Below the pieces are notes generated by a model. The model saw nothing but the letters and a program-made list of their open reading frames with translations. It was not told the DNA's origin and did not search any database. A stretch of 21,262 bases of DNA from Rhodoferax sp. (lineage in GTDB: Bacteria > Pseudomonadota > Gammaproteobacteria > Burkholderiales > Burkholderiaceae_C): NCBI GenBank assembly GCA_020048795.1, contig JAIFMA010000214.1:1-21262 (forward strand), written 5' to 3'. Positions 7,339-14,285 of this stretch are shown here, one piece after another (position 1 is the first letter of the stretch; the number at the start of each line of letters is the position of its first letter). The position numbers and the translations under genes are program-made.

Positions 7339-8802
7339 ATGAAACTCTGTAACCAAACGCTGACCCAACTGCCCGCTGGTATCCAGCGCCCCAGCTATGC
7401 GCGCAGCCAGGTGGCGCGGTCGATCGTGCACCTGGGCGTGGGGGCTTTCCACCGCGCCCACCAGGCCATGTACACCGAAGCCGTGCTGGCATCGGGTGAC
7501 CTGGCCTGGGGCATCGTCGGTGCCGGTATCGTGTCGTCTGCCATGAAGACCGCCTTGCAACCGCAGGACGGCCTCTACACCCTGGCCGCCATGGGCCCGC
7601 AAGGTGACCAGCTCCAGGTGATCGGTGCCATCCTTGAAGTGCTCGGCGGCGAAGACGACGACGGCCAACTGCTGCAGATCATGCGTGCGCCCAGCACCCG
7701 CATCGTCAGCCTGACCGTCACCGAAAAAGGCTACTACCTCGACCCCAGCAGCGGCGACTTGCAACTGCAAATGCCCGCCATCCAGGCCGACCTGGCCAAC
7801 CCGGCCACGCCCAAAACCATTCTGGGCCTGATCGTGCGCGCCCTGCAACAGCGCCGGGCTACGGGCATCGCCCCCTTTACCGTGCTGAGCTGCGACAACC
7901 TGCCCAGCAACGGCAAACGCGCCAAAGCGGCTGTTGTGGCCTTTGCCCAGGCAGTCAATGCCGAACTGGCCGACTGGATCACCCGCGAAGTGGCCTTCCC
8001 CTGCACCATGGTCGACCGCATCACCCCGGCCACCACCGACACTGACCGTGCCAACATCAGCGCCCAGCTCGGCATGCTGGATGCCTGGCCAGTCGTCACC
8101 GAAGCCTTCTCACAATGGGTCATCGAAGACCACTTCACCATGGGCCGGCCCGACTGGACGATTGGCGGCGCGGTGTTCTCCGATGAAATCGAAGCCTGGG
8201 AAAACATGAAACTGCGCTGCCTCAACGGCACCCACTCCACGCTGGCCTACCTGGGCCAGCTCACCGGGCGCGAAACCGTGGCTGATGCCATGCAACTGCC
8301 GCTGATCACCCACCTGCTCGATGCGCTGTGGCTGGAAATCCGCGAAGTGCTGATCGCCCCCCAAGGCGTTGATACCGCCGCCTATGTCGAAAGCCTGAAA
8401 CAGCGCTACACCAACCCGGCCATCAAACACCGCACCGCCCAGATCGCCATGGATGGCTCACAGAAACTGCCGCAGCGCCTACTGTCCACGCTGCGCGACC
8501 GTATCAAAGCCGGGCTGCCGTCACCGACGCTGGCTACCGCCATTGCCGCCTGGATGCACTTTGCCGTCAAGACCGCCCACACCCCCGGCGACAAACTCAA
8601 CGATCCCCTGTCTGACGACATCCTGGCTCAAGCCAAAATCAGCCTGCAGCCCAATGAAATCGTGCGTAACCTGCTATCAATTCAGAAAGTGTTTGGCACC
8701 GATCTGATCGGCAACGCTAGTTTTGTGGCCGAGCTGCAGGCCGGTTTTACTGACCTGGCGCGCAACCCCGACGTTGCCACGGCGATACAGATCGCCCTGT
8801 GA
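7339..8802 (+). CDS. uxuB: Fructuronate reductase (mannitol dehydrogenase family)
   Basis: NAD-dependent reduction of D-fructuronate to D-mannonate. 487 residues, as expected for UxuB. The N-terminal Rossmann region shows VHLGVGAFHRAHQA at residues 30-43. The family signatures TVTEKGYY (127-133), SCDNLPSNG (184-192) and FPCTMVDRITPAT (220-232) follow. The catalytic-region segment KLRCLNGTHS, with its Lys and His, lies in the C-terminal domain. Tagaturonate reductase (UxaB) and mannitol 2-dehydrogenase belong to the same superfamily. The neighbours uxaC and uxuA decide for fructuronate reductase, though extra activity on tagaturonate would explain the isolated uxaA. uxuA follows after 28 nt. 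Confidence 0.9.
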   Translation: MKLCNQTLTQLPAGIQRPSYARSQVARSIVHLGVGAFHRAHQAMYTEAVLASGDLAWGIVGAGIVSSAMKTALQPQDGLYTLAAMGPQGDQLQVIGAILEVLGGEDDDGQLLQIMRAPSTRIVSLTVTEKGYYLDPSSGDLQLQMPAIQADLANPATPKTILGLIVRALQQRRATGIAPFTVLSCDNLPSNGKRAKAAVVAFAQAVNAELADWITREVAFPCTMVDRITPATTDTDRANISAQLGMLDAWPVVTEAFSQWVIEDHFTMGRPDWTIGGAVFSDEIEAWENMKLRCLNGTHSTLAYLGQLTGRETVADAMQLPLITHLLDALWLEIREVLIAPQGVDTAAYVESLKQRYTNPAIKHRTAQIAMDGSQKLPQRLLSTLRDRIKAGLPSPTLATAIAAWMHFAVKTAHTPGDKLNDPLSDDILAQAKISLQPNEIVRNLLSIQKVFGTDLIGNASFVAELQAGFTDLARNPDVATAIQIAL

Positions 8803-8830
8803 TCCCCCCACCCCTCAAGGAACTGACCCC

Positions 8831-9883
8831 ATGAAAATGACCTTCCGCTGGTACGGCGAGTCCGACCCCGTCAAGCTCGAATACATCCGCCAGATCCCCG
8901 GCATGTATGGCATTGTGTCGGCCATCTACGACGTGCCCGTCGGTGAAGTCTGGCCGCTGGACAAACTGCAAGCCCTGCGCGCGCGCATTGAAGGTGTCGG
9001 CCTGAAGTTTGAAGTGGTAGAAAGTGTGCCCACGCACGAAGACATCAAGCTCGGCAAACCCACGCGCGACCGGCTGATCGCCAACTTCCAGCAAAACATC
9101 CGCAACTGCGCGCAAGTGGGCGTGAAGGTGATTTGCTACAACTTCATGCCGGTGTTTGACTGGACCCGCACCGAGATGGCCAAACAGTTGCCTGACGGCT
9201 CCTTCACGCTGGCGTTCGATGCCCAGGCGGTGGCCGAGATCGACCCCGAAAAAGGCATTTCCCTGCCCGGTTGGGATGCCAGCTACAAGCCCGAACAACT
9301 CAAAAGCCTGCTGGCCGAGTACAAGGCTGTGGATGAAGAAGCGTTATGGTCCCATCTGGAATACTTCCTCAAGGCCATCATCCCGGTGGCTGAAGAAGTG
9401 GGCATCAAGATGGCCATGCACCCGGACGACCCGCCACGCCCCATCTTTGGCCTGCCGCGTATTGTCAAGAACCGTGACGATCTGGCCCGGTTGATCAGCA
9501 TTGTCGACTCCGAGGCCAATGGCTTGACGCTGTGCTCGGGCTCACTGGGTGCTGATCTGTGCAACAACATTCCGTCTCTGGTGCAGGAATTTGGCGGCCA
9601 GGGCCGCATTCACTTTGGCCATTTGCGCAATGTTAAGGTCGAGCCTGACGGTACGTTTTACGAGTCCACCCACAACTCGTGCGACGGCTCGCTGGACATG
9701 GCGGCCATTGTCAAGGCCTACCATGACGTGGGTTTTACCGGCTATGTGCGCCCGGACCATGGCCGCATGATCTGGGGCGAAACCGGCAAGCCCGGCTATG
9801 GCCTGTATGACCGGGCGCTGGGGGCGGTGTACTTGAATGGCTTGTGGGAAGCTACTTCAAAATTGGCGACCCAGCGTCGCTGA
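8831..9883 (+). CDS. uxuA: Mannonate dehydratase
   Basis: Dehydrates D-mannonate to 2-keto-3-deoxygluconate. It has a TIM-barrel fold and needs a divalent metal. 350 residues, the shorter form of the family (E. coli UxuA is 394). Motifs that normally supply metal ligands are present: MHPDDPP (His197), LCSGSLG (Cys235), HFGHLRNV (His261) and RPDHGRMIWGE (Asp309/His310). The frame is open further upstream, but AAGGA 9 nt before the ATG at 8831 and the conserved MKMTFRWYGE start fix this start. Last gene of the uxaC-uxuB-uxuA operon. The downstream gap separates it from the convergent znu operon. Confidence 0.95.
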   Translation: MKMTFRWYGESDPVKLEYIRQIPGMYGIVSAIYDVPVGEVWPLDKLQALRARIEGVGLKFEVVESVPTHEDIKLGKPTRDRLIANFQQNIRNCAQVGVKVICYNFMPVFDWTRTEMAKQLPDGSFTLAFDAQAVAEIDPEKGISLPGWDASYKPEQLKSLLAEYKAVDEEALWSHLEYFLKAIIPVAEEVGIKMAMHPDDPPRPIFGLPRIVKNRDDLARLISIVDSEANGLTLCSGSLGADLCNNIPSLVQEFGGQGRIHFGHLRNVKVEPDGTFYESTHNSCDGSLDMAAIVKAYHDVGFTGYVRPDHGRMIWGETGKPGYGLYDRALGAVYLNGLWEATSKLATQRR

Positions 9884-9902
9884 GGGCCCAGTTTTGTAAG
9901 CC

Positions 9903-9956
9903 AAATTGGCCTGTAGCCCTTGTTCCACCTACACAAGTAGCAATATTTTTGGTAGC
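9903..9956 (+). repeat. Dispersed 54-bp repeat, copy 3 (intergenic, convergent gap)
   Basis: AAAT, TGGCCTG, TAGCCC (9914-9919), 20 nt, GCAAT (9940-9944) and TAGC at the end (9953-9956) follow the family register exactly. It lies between the convergent uxuA and znuA genes, 20 nt past the uxuA stop. The remaining 200 nt of the gap contain overlapping short frames on both strands that look non-coding, and I see no clear terminator. Confidence 0.75.
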
Positions 9957-10156
9957 AGAAAAAACTTGGCGATCAGCACAGCAGGCAAACCGGCGGTACG
10001 AGGCTGACCCAGTCGAAGTCGTCACATTCGACATGGGACCCAGAGGCCCAAAACCCAGAACTTCCCCCATCGTCAGCGCGCCGGTGCCGCGAGTGCGCCA
10101 CCACCTGGCTTGTTTGCCGGGTGCAACTTGGTAAGTTGGCATCACGCCAGCAAAAG

Positions 10157-11068
10157 CTAGTTCAGCTTCATCCCCGCCACCAGTTGCGTCAGGTTGTGGT
10201 TCATCATCTTCATGTAGGTGGGTGCCGGGCCGCTGGCGTCAGACAGAGCATCTGAGTACAGCGTGGCTCCTACGCTTACCCCCGCGTCCTTGCTGAGTTG
10301 CTCAATCAGCTTGGGGTTGCTCATGTTTTCCACAAACACGGCCTTGATTTTTTCGCGCTTGATCTGGCGAATCAGTTGTGCCACGTGTTTGGCGCTGGGT
10401 TCGCTGTCGGTGTTCACGCCTTCAGGGGCCAGCATGGTGATGCCATAGCGCGCAGCCAGGTAGCCAAACGCATCGTGCGAGGTAATCACCTTGCGTTTGG
10501 CCGGGGCAATGGCATCAAATTGCGCCTTGGCCTGCGCATCAAACTCTTTGAGCTGTTTGGTATAAGCCCCGGCGTTGGCCTGGTAGATGGCTGCGCCACT
10601 GGGGTCGGCCTTGGCCAGACCGGCGGCGATGTTGCTCACGTATTGCAGCACATTCAGCGGGTTTTGCCAGGCGTGCGGGTCGGTCTCGGCGTGAGCATGG
10701 CCTGCCTGCGCGGCCATCTGGCGCGGTTTCACGCCGTTGGACGCCACCACGGTTTCACCCTTGTAACCGGCAGACTTGGCCAGCTTTTGCGCCCAGGGCT
10801 CAAAACTCAGGCCGTTCACCACGAACAGTTTGGCGCCCAGCACCGCCTTGGCGTGCTCCGGGCTGGGGCTGAATTCGTGCGCATCGGCATCTGGCCCGGC
10901 CAGGGTGGTGACCTTGACCCGCTCGCCACCCACCACCTGCACCAGATCGCCCAGAATGCTGAACGAGGCCACCACGGGCAGCGGCTCGGCGGCGTTGGCC
11001 TGGGTCGCAAACAAGCCGCTGGCAGCCAGGGCAGAAAGTGCAAAAAGTTTGAGCGTGGTGCGTTTCAT
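10157..11068 (-). CDS. znuA: Zinc ABC transporter periplasmic binding protein
   Basis: Cluster A-I metal receptor that delivers zinc to ZnuB. 303 residues with a Sec signal peptide cleaved near ANA (residues 24-26). The expected four metal ligands are His64 (DAHEFSP), His132 (DPHAW), His198 (SHDAFGY) and Asp273 (YSDAL). A third ligand of His rather than Glu is typical of zinc-type receptors, whereas manganese receptors such as PsaA and MntC have Glu. A short His-containing loop (GHAHAETDPH) replaces the long His-rich loop of enterobacterial ZnuA. AAAGGA lies upstream of the start. Last gene of the leftward operon, 21 nt after znuB. A Zur-type regulator starts the opposite operon, which supports zinc. 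Confidence 0.9.
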   Translation of the reverse strand: MKRTTLKLFALSALAASGLFATQANAAEPLPVVASFSILGDLVQVVGGERVKVTTLAGPDADAHEFSPSPEHAKAVLGAKLFVVNGLSFEPWAQKLAKSAGYKGETVVASNGVKPRQMAAQAGHAHAETDPHAWQNPLNVLQYVSNIAAGLAKADPSGAAIYQANAGAYTKQLKEFDAQAKAQFDAIAPAKRKVITSHDAFGYLAARYGITMLAPEGVNTDSEPSAKHVAQLIRQIKREKIKAVFVENMSNPKLIEQLSKDAGVSVGATLYSDALSDASGPAPTYMKMMNHNLTQLVAGMKLN

Positions 11069-11089
11069 GGATTTCCTTTCAGTGATTAA

Positions 11090-11986
11090 TTAACCCACCC
11101 GGTGCGGGCGTTTGAGGATTTGCGGCAGCCAGCCGCCAGGTGACACCAGCAGCGAGACCAGGTACAGCACCCCGGCGCAGCCAATGATGGTCGGGCCGCT
11201 GGGCGTGTCGAGGTGGTACGACAGCAGCAGCCCGGTCACCCCGGCCACGGCGGCTTGCGCGCTGGCGTTGAGCAGTTGCGCGGCCAGGCTGTCGTGCCAC
11301 AGCCGGGCGGAAACGGCGGGCAGCATCATCAAGCCCACCGCCATCAGCGTGCCCAGGGTTTGAAACCCGGCCACCAGGTTCACCACCACCAGCATCAAAA
11401 ACACCTGCTGCCAGACCCAGCCACGGTTCCAACTGCGCCCGGCAGCGGCCGCCAGAAACACCGGGTCAAAAGTCTCCAGCACAAAGCCGCGGTACAGCGC
11501 GGCCAGCAGGATGACACTGACGCTGGCCACCCCCGCCACCAGCAGCAAGCCAGGCGCATCCACGCCGAGCGCGCTGCCAAACAAAATGTGCAGCAAATCG
11601 AGCTGGCTGCCCTGGCGCGAGATCAGCGTCACGCCCACCGCCAATGCCAGCAGGTATATGGCGGCCAGGCTGGCGTCTTCCTTGAGCGTGGTGGCGCGGC
11701 TGATGACCCCCGCCGCCGCCGCCACCAGCAGGCCCGCAGCCACACCGCCCAGCGCCATTGCCGGCAGCGACAAGCCCGCCAGCATGAAGCCCACCGCCAC
11801 GCCGGGCAACACCGCGTGGCTCAAGGCATCGCCCAGCAAGCTCATGCGTCGCAGTGTCAGAAACACGCCCAGTGGCGCGGCACTGATGGCCAAAGCCAGC
11901 GTGGCCACCAAGGCGCGGCGCATGAAGGCAAATTCGGCAAACGGGCCAATGCCGATGTCCCACAGGGTTTGCAGTGTGGTGCTCAT
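11090..11986 (-). CDS. znuB: Zinc ABC transporter membrane permease
   Basis: Membrane subunit of the ZnuABC importer (ABC-3 permease family). 298 residues with about eight or nine hydrophobic helices. The typical segment RRMSLLGDALSHAVLPGVA, which contacts the ATPase, follows the first helices, and a LVSPGGWLPQILKRP tail ends the protein. Its ATG overlaps the last four bases of znuC (ATGA), so translation is coupled. The ZnuA partner follows after 21 nt. Confidence 0.93.
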   Translation of the reverse strand: MSTTLQTLWDIGIGPFAEFAFMRRALVATLALAISAAPLGVFLTLRRMSLLGDALSHAVLPGVAVGFMLAGLSLPAMALGGVAAGLLVAAAAGVISRATTLKEDASLAAIYLLALAVGVTLISRQGSQLDLLHILFGSALGVDAPGLLLVAGVASVSVILLAALYRGFVLETFDPVFLAAAAGRSWNRGWVWQQVFLMLVVVNLVAGFQTLGTLMAVGLMMLPAVSARLWHDSLAAQLLNASAQAAVAGVTGLLLSYHLDTPSGPTIIGCAGVLYLVSLLVSPGGWLPQILKRPHRVG

Positions 11987-12732
11987 GGATGTGACCCGGC
12001 CACCACTTCATCGGTGTGGCAAATCTCGGCGTTGTCGTCCCAGGCTTCGGCAAGTAGCCGTGCGCGTTGCAAATTCGGCTCGGTCAGCACCTGCGCCGTA
12101 GGGCCCCAGGCCACCAGTTCGCGCGCCAGCAGCACGGTCTGGTCAAAATGCGCGCGCACTTGCGCGTCGTCATGCAGCACCGCCACCACGGTGCGGCCTT
12201 GCGTGTGCCATTGGTGAATCAGGTCCAGCAGCGCGCCAGTGGTGCGCGAATCCATGGCGTTGAAGGGCTCATCGAGCAAGATCACTTGTGCGTCTTGCAT
12301 CAGCAGCCGGGCAAACAGCACGCGCTGGAACTGCCCGCTGGACAGCGACCCCACCGTGCGCGCCTCAAAGCCTTCCAGTCCCACCGCGTGGATGGCGGCA
12401 TCGGCGCGCGCGCGCATGCCACGGCTGGCACCGCCAAACGCGCCCACCGTGCTCCAGCAGCCCAGCAACACGCAGTCGCGCACCTGCAGCGGAAAACTGC
12501 GGTCGATCTCGGTGGCTTGCGGCAGGTAGGCCATGCGGCTGCGTGGTGTGTCGGTGCGCACGCCGCCACCCGAGGGTTTGAGCAGCCCCATGATGCTTTT
12601 GAGCAGCGTGCTTTTGCCCGAACCGTTGGGCCCAATCACCGCAGTCAGCGCGCCGGCCACAAAGTGGCCGCTGATGTGGTGCAGCGCCGGATGCTGGCGG
12701 TAGCTCACGGTCAAGTTGTCGATGGTCACCAC
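11983..12732 (-). CDS. znuC: Zinc ABC transporter ATPase
   Basis: Cytoplasmic ATPase energising zinc import. 249 residues: Walker A GPNGSGKST at 34-42, Q-loop Gln72, signature LSSGQ at 130-134, Walker B VILLDEP at 150-156 and H-loop His187. The start is GTG at 12732, preceded 7 nt upstream by AAGGAG, which lies inside the end of the small upstream gene. The two frames overlap by 7 nt, pointing to translational coupling. The C-terminus carries an extra tail with a Cys and two His residues (EICHTDEVVAGSHP). ZnuB overlaps its stop codon. Confidence 0.93.
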   Translation of the reverse strand: MVTIDNLTVSYRQHPALHHISGHFVAGALTAVIGPNGSGKSTLLKSIMGLLKPSGGGVRTDTPRSRMAYLPQATEIDRSFPLQVRDCVLLGCWSTVGAFGGASRGMRARADAAIHAVGLEGFEARTVGSLSSGQFQRVLFARLLMQDAQVILLDEPFNAMDSRTTGALLDLIHQWHTQGRTVVAVLHDDAQVRAHFDQTVLLARELVAWGPTAQVLTEPNLQRARLLAEAWDDNAEICHTDEVVAGSHP

Positions 12733-12899
12733 AGGCCAGCTCCTTCATTGGCCCACAGCACCGCCAGCCATAGCAGCAGCACCAGTGGCAGCACAGCGGC
12801 TACGCGTAGCCAGGCCGGCCAGGCGAGCACGCTGCGGGCTGGCGTGGCATGGCTGGTGGCGGGCTGGCCATGGCTGTGCGTATGGGAATCGGTGGACAT
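12726..12899 (-). CDS. Small His-rich single-span membrane protein, first gene of znu operon
   Basis: 57 residues: a polar N-terminus with four His residues (HTHSHGQPATSH, His6, 8, 10 and 17), then one hydrophobic helix at about residues 29-49 rich in Leu, Val and Ala, and a short tail ending GAGLW. It sits at the head of the znu operon, and its last codons contain the znuC ribosome site and overlap znuC by 7 nt. The start is uncertain: ATG at 12899 or TTG at 12911, neither with a clear Shine-Dalgarno. I do not recognise a named family. His-rich content beside a zinc importer suggests metal handling at the inner membrane. It may instead act mainly to couple translation to znuC. Confidence 0.55.
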   Translation of the reverse strand: MSTDSHTHSHGQPATSHATPARSVLAWPAWLRVAAVLPLVLLLWLAVLWANEGAGLW

Positions 12900-12951
12900 G
12901 GGTGAGGGCAAAAGAGCGTGATGAACGAAGCGCGATGGATTTGCGGTATAG

Positions 12952-13003
12952 TTTATCGCAACTGGATTGCATTAAAGTTTAACGCAACTCAATTGCAATA
13001 TAT
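12952..13003. promoter_or_regulatory. Two tandem 26-bp Zur-box-like operators in the znu/zur divergent promoter
   Basis: Two 26-bp units at 12952-12977 and 12978-13003 match at 20 of 26 positions. Each starts TTTA, then CGCAACT, two variable bases and ATTGCA. Each core (12958-12970 and 12984-12996) is a dyad GCAA-5 nt-TTGC. A possible rightward promoter, TTTAAC (12978-12983) with 17-nt spacing to TATAGT (13001-13006), encloses the second core. The first core lies closer to the leftward znu start. Placement between a Zur-family gene and znuC suggests autoregulated, zinc-dependent repression of both arms. Assignment to Zur is inference. Confidence 0.65.
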
Positions 13004-13038
13004 AGTTTGTTTAAAAAAATACGTGTTTTGTCATCGCC

Positions 13039-13605
13039 ATGCCTGCTCAACCCAAATCCCTGCTGCCAGACCCCATCGACGCGCTGCTGTCGGCCCACGG
13101 CTTGCGCCGCACGGCTGCAGCAAGGCGGGTGCTGGGTTGGCTGCTGGCGCATCCGGACACCAGCTACACCCATGCCCAGTTGCAGACAGCGTTGCAGTCT
13201 GATGAGGTGAACGGCACACAAGGCACGGTGCTGGATCGCGTCACGCTCTACCGCCTGATCGACCGGCTGACACAAGTTGGCCTGCTGCTGTGCCGGGTCG
13301 ATGCCCAGCGCGTGCGTCGCTACCAGGCCATGCCCGCCAGCGTGCACGCCTTGCCACACTTTGAATGCCAGAGCTGCCACCGTGACAGCCCGCTGGTCGG
13401 GGCCTTGCAAGGCAATGCGCTGGATCTGGAAGTGGCCGCGCAAAGTGCGCTACAAGCGCTTAAAGCGTTGGGTTACCAGGGCTTGAGTCTGGATCTGGCG
13501 GTGCGCGGCGTGTGTGCCGACTGCGCCAGCGCGGCCTCGGCGACACCCCCCGCTGACACTGAACCGGCGCCAGTTGCAGAGCCTGGCCCAGAGGCAGGGC
13601 AATGA
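13039..13605 (+). CDS. zur: Fur-family transcriptional regulator, probably Zur
   Basis: Zinc-sensing repressor by context. 188 residues. The N-terminal winged helix spans about residues 12-95, with the recognition-helix region VTLYRLIDRLTQVGLL at 68-83. The dimerisation domain has two CxxC pairs, Cys110/Cys113 (FECQSCH) and Cys159/Cys162 (VCADC), which usually bind structural zinc. Conserved His residues at 103 and 107 precede the first pair. The C-terminus ends in a 25-residue Ala/Pro/Glu tail that is not part of the family fold. No strong Shine-Dalgarno is seen. It diverges from znuC and overlaps the next gene by ATGA. Fur itself is the main alternative, but the znuABC neighbours favour Zur. 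Confidence 0.85.
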   Translation: MPAQPKSLLPDPIDALLSAHGLRRTAAARRVLGWLLAHPDTSYTHAQLQTALQSDEVNGTQGTVLDRVTLYRLIDRLTQVGLLLCRVDAQRVRRYQAMPASVHALPHFECQSCHRDSPLVGALQGNALDLEVAAQSALQALKALGYQGLSLDLAVRGVCADCASAASATPPADTEPAPVAEPGPEAGQ

Positions 13606-14285
13606 TTTGCTCCCAAGGCCTGGGTTATCAGTACCCGCAAGGCCCCATGCTCACTTTGCCGGATGTGGATGTGCCCCAAGGCGCGGTGCTGCTGCTTACT
13701 GGCCCTTCGGGTTGTGGCAAATCCACGTGGCTGGCGCTGGCGGCGGCGCTGGTGGCACCCAGCGCCGGACAGATCACGGTCGCCGGACAAGCCTTGAATG
13801 CACTCAAAAATATAGCAGCTGACGCATGGCGGGCAAGGGCTATCGGCTTTTTACCGCAAAAATTGCATTTGAGCAGCGCGCTCACCGTGGCGCAAAACCT
13901 GCAGACAGCGCAATGGGCAGCCGGTGCGGCGCAAGACCCGCAAGCCATCGTTGCGGCTTTGTCTGTGCTGGGTGTGGCCGAGTTGGCGCAGCGTTTGCCC
14001 GCCCAACTCTCGGGCGGCCAGGCGCAGCGGGTGGCACTGGCGCGTGCCGTGTTGCTTAAACCCCAGGTCATTCTGGCCGATGAGCCCACCGCCAGCCTCG
14101 ACGATGCGGCGGCTGCCGACGCGGTGCAATTGCTGCTGACCACCGCCAAGCGCCTGGGTGCAACGCTGGTGATGGCTACCCACGATGCCCGCGTGGCGAC
14201 CTTCCTGCCTAAGGCGGTTGATATTTGCAAGGTCAACTTCCTGCGACCAGCGCCAGCCCAGCCCGTAGTGATGGCGCAATCATGA
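13602..14285 (+). CDS. LolD/MacB-like ABC transporter ATPase, zur operon
   Basis: ATP-binding subunit of an FtsX-type (LolCDE/MacB-like) transporter. 227 residues: Walker A GPSGCGKST at 34-42, Q-loop Gln86, signature LSGGQ at 136-140, Walker B VILADEP at 156-162 and H-loop His194. It overlaps zur by ATGA at its start and the permease by ATGA at its end, so all three are translationally coupled. Residues 67-84, between the Walker A domain and the Q-loop, are encoded by a reverse-oriented copy of the dispersed 54-bp repeat without obvious change in protein length. As recalled, Pseudomonas aeruginosa has a comparable zinc-regulated set (PA4063-PA4066). What is transported is not known to me. Confidence 0.9.
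   Translation: MICSQGLGYQYPQGPMLTLPDVDVPQGAVLLLTGPSGCGKSTWLALAAALVAPSAGQITVAGQALNALKNIAADAWRARAIGFLPQKLHLSSALTVAQNLQTAQWAAGAAQDPQAIVAALSVLGVAELAQRLPAQLSGGQAQRVALARAVLLKPQVILADEPTASLDDAAAADAVQLLLTTAKRLGATLVMATHDARVATFLPKAVDICKVNFLRPAPAQPVVMAQS
13800..13853 (-). repeat. Dispersed 54-bp repeat, copy 4 (inside ABC ATPase gene)
   Basis: On the minus strand TAGCCC (13842-13837), 20 nt, GCTAT (13816-13812) and a 12-nt tail follow the family register exactly. The tail ends GTGC instead of TAGC. The element lies wholly inside the ATPase reading frame, antisense to it, and remains in frame with no stop codon. Confidence 0.6.

Noticed and set aside
9852..10145. Overlapping short open frames on both strands in the uxuA-znuA gap
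   Set aside because: They partly overlap the 3' end of uxuA and a repeat copy, lack ribosome sites and encode no recognisable domain.
11213..12217. 334-codon plus-strand open frame opposite znuB/znuC
   Set aside because: Gln/His-rich antisense translation across two overlapping genes with intact motifs; no promoter or ribosome site.
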